A stretch of 5,910 nt of DNA from Acidobacteriota bacterium (GTDB taxonomy: Bacteria; Acidobacteriota; Blastocatellia; RBC074): positions 1-5,910 of the forward strand of contig JAGNMH010000377.1 of assembly GCA_017991275.1 (NCBI GenBank), written 5' to 3'. Positions 4,876-5,910 of the stretch are shown here, piece after piece; the first letter of the stretch is position 1, and each line of letters starts with the position of its first letter. The position numbers and the translations under genes were made by a program. A model generated the notes under the pieces. It ran no database searches, was not told where the DNA came from, and saw only the letters and a program-made list of their open reading frames with translations.

Positions 4876-5910
4876 TTATTTCGCGGCGGGAGCTTTCAGA
4901 TAACGGCTGGCGAACGTCAAAAACGTAGGCCAGTTCGGCCCCGGCGTGTGGCCTCCGCTGTGCTGGCGGAATGTGATGTCGCCATCCATCAAACCGGTTT
5001 CCATCGGCGGAAATTCCATCGTACCCATGTCTTTCTTGCCCAGCAGTTTGTAAACCGAACCGGCATAAGCTCCGGCCAGAAACATGCCTTTGGCGTCCAC
5101 CCAGCCGTCGCCTTTTTCGACCGAACCTGCGCTGATGAACACAGGACGCGGAGCGCACAGCGCAACCAGTTCGTGAGCGTCAACAGGCAAATCGTTTGCC
5201 GTCAACGGCCCGGCGTATTTCATGTAATTGCCTGCCATCCAGTGGTATTCGCTCGCGGCGGCTACGTTTTCGACCATCTCGCCGTAATTGTTGCGGCGAT
5301 GAATTTTGGCTCCGCCTGCGCCGGAAGAACTGACGAAGGCAATCGCCAGACGCGGTTCGTACGCCATCGTCACCAGAGTCGCTTTGCCATAACGCGAATG
5401 ACCTTCCAGCGCGACCATCTTGGCGTTGACGGCTTTGTCGGTTTCAAAGTAATCCAGCGCGCGGCTCGCCCCCCAAGCCCAGGCGCGCAAAGCTCCCCAA
5501 TCGTCAGGCTTGCGTGGTTGACCTTTGTTGACCAGGCCGATGATGCCCGCCGTCAGCCCCGCGCCGTTGTCGGCTTGAATACTGTTGGGAACCAGCGAGG
5601 CATACCCCCAGCCTTTGGCTAAAACTTGTTGCTGCCACGGAGTTCCCGGCTGCACGGGAAGCGGCGGAGCATTCGCCGGACGCGGCGGCAATTGCCCCAA
5701 TCCAAATTCCATAATCACAGGCACTCCAACCGCATTGGCAGGGGTCGTCAGCGTCAACTTGATGTCTACGGTGACGGCTGGGTATGACGAATTGTCTACG
5801 TGGCCGACCAGTTGTTTGGTGACGACCGGCACGTCGTACTTGGTTACGTTGGTTGAACTGACGACTTCCCAGTTCACCTTCGGCGTGACTTTCGGCATGC
5901 GGCCATACAT
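4876..5910 (-). CDS. CE15 glucuronoyl esterase-like alpha/beta-hydrolase, 5' end cut by window
   Basis: The 344 visible residues match bacterial CE15 esterases, which split ester bonds between lignin and 4-O-methyl-glucuronic acid on xylan; such proteins are often labelled acetylxylan esterase. The block DDWGALRAWAWGASRALDY (136-154) leads to the nucleophile elbow GHSRYGKA (Ser172), the bacterial form of the CE15 G-x-S-R-x-G signature. SSSGAGG (194-200), LCAPRPVFIS (251-260), DGWVDAKG (268-275) and HSGGHTPGPNW (317-327) follow. His321 is the likely catalytic His. Ser195 sits where many CE15 enzymes have the acidic Glu (QESGAGG), so Asp268 or a neighbour probably serves instead. The apparent ATG at the window edge is within MYGRMP, which resembles an internal family motif (E-x-YGR-x-P). 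The true start with a signal peptide is therefore probably outside, and export is inferred. Numbering here begins at the edge. It would be transcribed first in this window. Confidence 0.82.
   Translation of the reverse strand: MYGRMPKVTPKVNWEVVSSTNVTKYDVPVVTKQLVGHVDNSSYPAVTVDIKLTLTTPANAVGVPVIMEFGLGQLPPRPANAPPLPVQPGTPWQQQVLAKGWGYASLVPNSIQADNGAGLTAGIIGLVNKGQPRKPDDWGALRAWAWGASRALDYFETDKAVNAKMVALEGHSRYGKATLVTMAYEPRLAIAFVSSSGAGGAKIHRRNNYGEMVENVAAASEYHWMAGNYMKYAGPLTANDLPVDAHELVALCAPRPVFISAGSVEKGDGWVDAKGMFLAGAYAGSVYKLLGKKDMGTMEFPPMETGLMDGDITFRQHSGGHTPGPNWPTFLTFASRYLKAPAAK

Noticed and set aside
4768..5622. Plus-strand open frame of 284 codons starting in the intergenic palindrome
   Set aside because: Its start region is the heptamer repeat and the rest is antisense to the CE15-like gene; no domain is visible.
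1..5910. A dedicated operon or novel defence/metabolic system formed by the four genes
   Set aside because: The gaps are 124-225 bp, functions are unrelated (hemicellulose ester cleavage, peptidase, thiol redox, glucan branching), and no defence or regulatory partner is encoded.

Overview
The window carries four genes, all read from the minus strand, separated by three short intergenic gaps. In order of transcription (right to left) they are a CE15-type glucuronoyl esterase-like hydrolase (cut by the right edge), a secreted S9-family serine peptidase with a DPP-IV-like propeller, a ferredoxin:thioredoxin reductase-type catalytic subunit, and a GH57 1,4-alpha-glucan branching enzyme (cut by the left edge). 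Every complete reading frame is intact. The long plus-strand open frames are antisense shadows of these genes.

The gene mix suggests a free-living heterotroph: polysaccharide and protein degradation in the envelope, glycogen-type storage polymer synthesis, and an Fe-S/thiol redox protein. The moderately GC-rich coding sequence, AGGAGG-type ribosome sites on two genes and the palindromic intergenic repeats would suit an Acidobacteriota (Blastocatellia-like) genome. This placement is inference from general impression; there is no rRNA or other phylogenetic marker here.

Layout: 1-1187 GH57 branching enzyme (3' end missing); 1199-1304 inverted-repeat element; 1312-1737 FTR catalytic-like protein; 1757-1889 nested four-unit palindrome; 1906-4650 S9 peptidase with signal peptide; 4651-4757 peptidase leader; 4758-4859 heptamer-based palindrome; 4876-5910 CE15-like esterase (5' end missing). 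Gaps of 124, 168 and 225 bp and unrelated functions argue against a dedicated operon, although co-directional read-through is possible.

No defence system, mobile-element transposase, CRISPR array or RNA gene was found. The unusual signal lies between the genes. Each of the three gaps is largely filled by a different palindromic element whose right end lies 7, 16 and 16 bp after the preceding stop codon. In the middle element all four transition mismatches that I aligned between its arms are of the kind that become G-U pairs in a minus-strand (gene-sense) transcript, which hints at RNA-level function.
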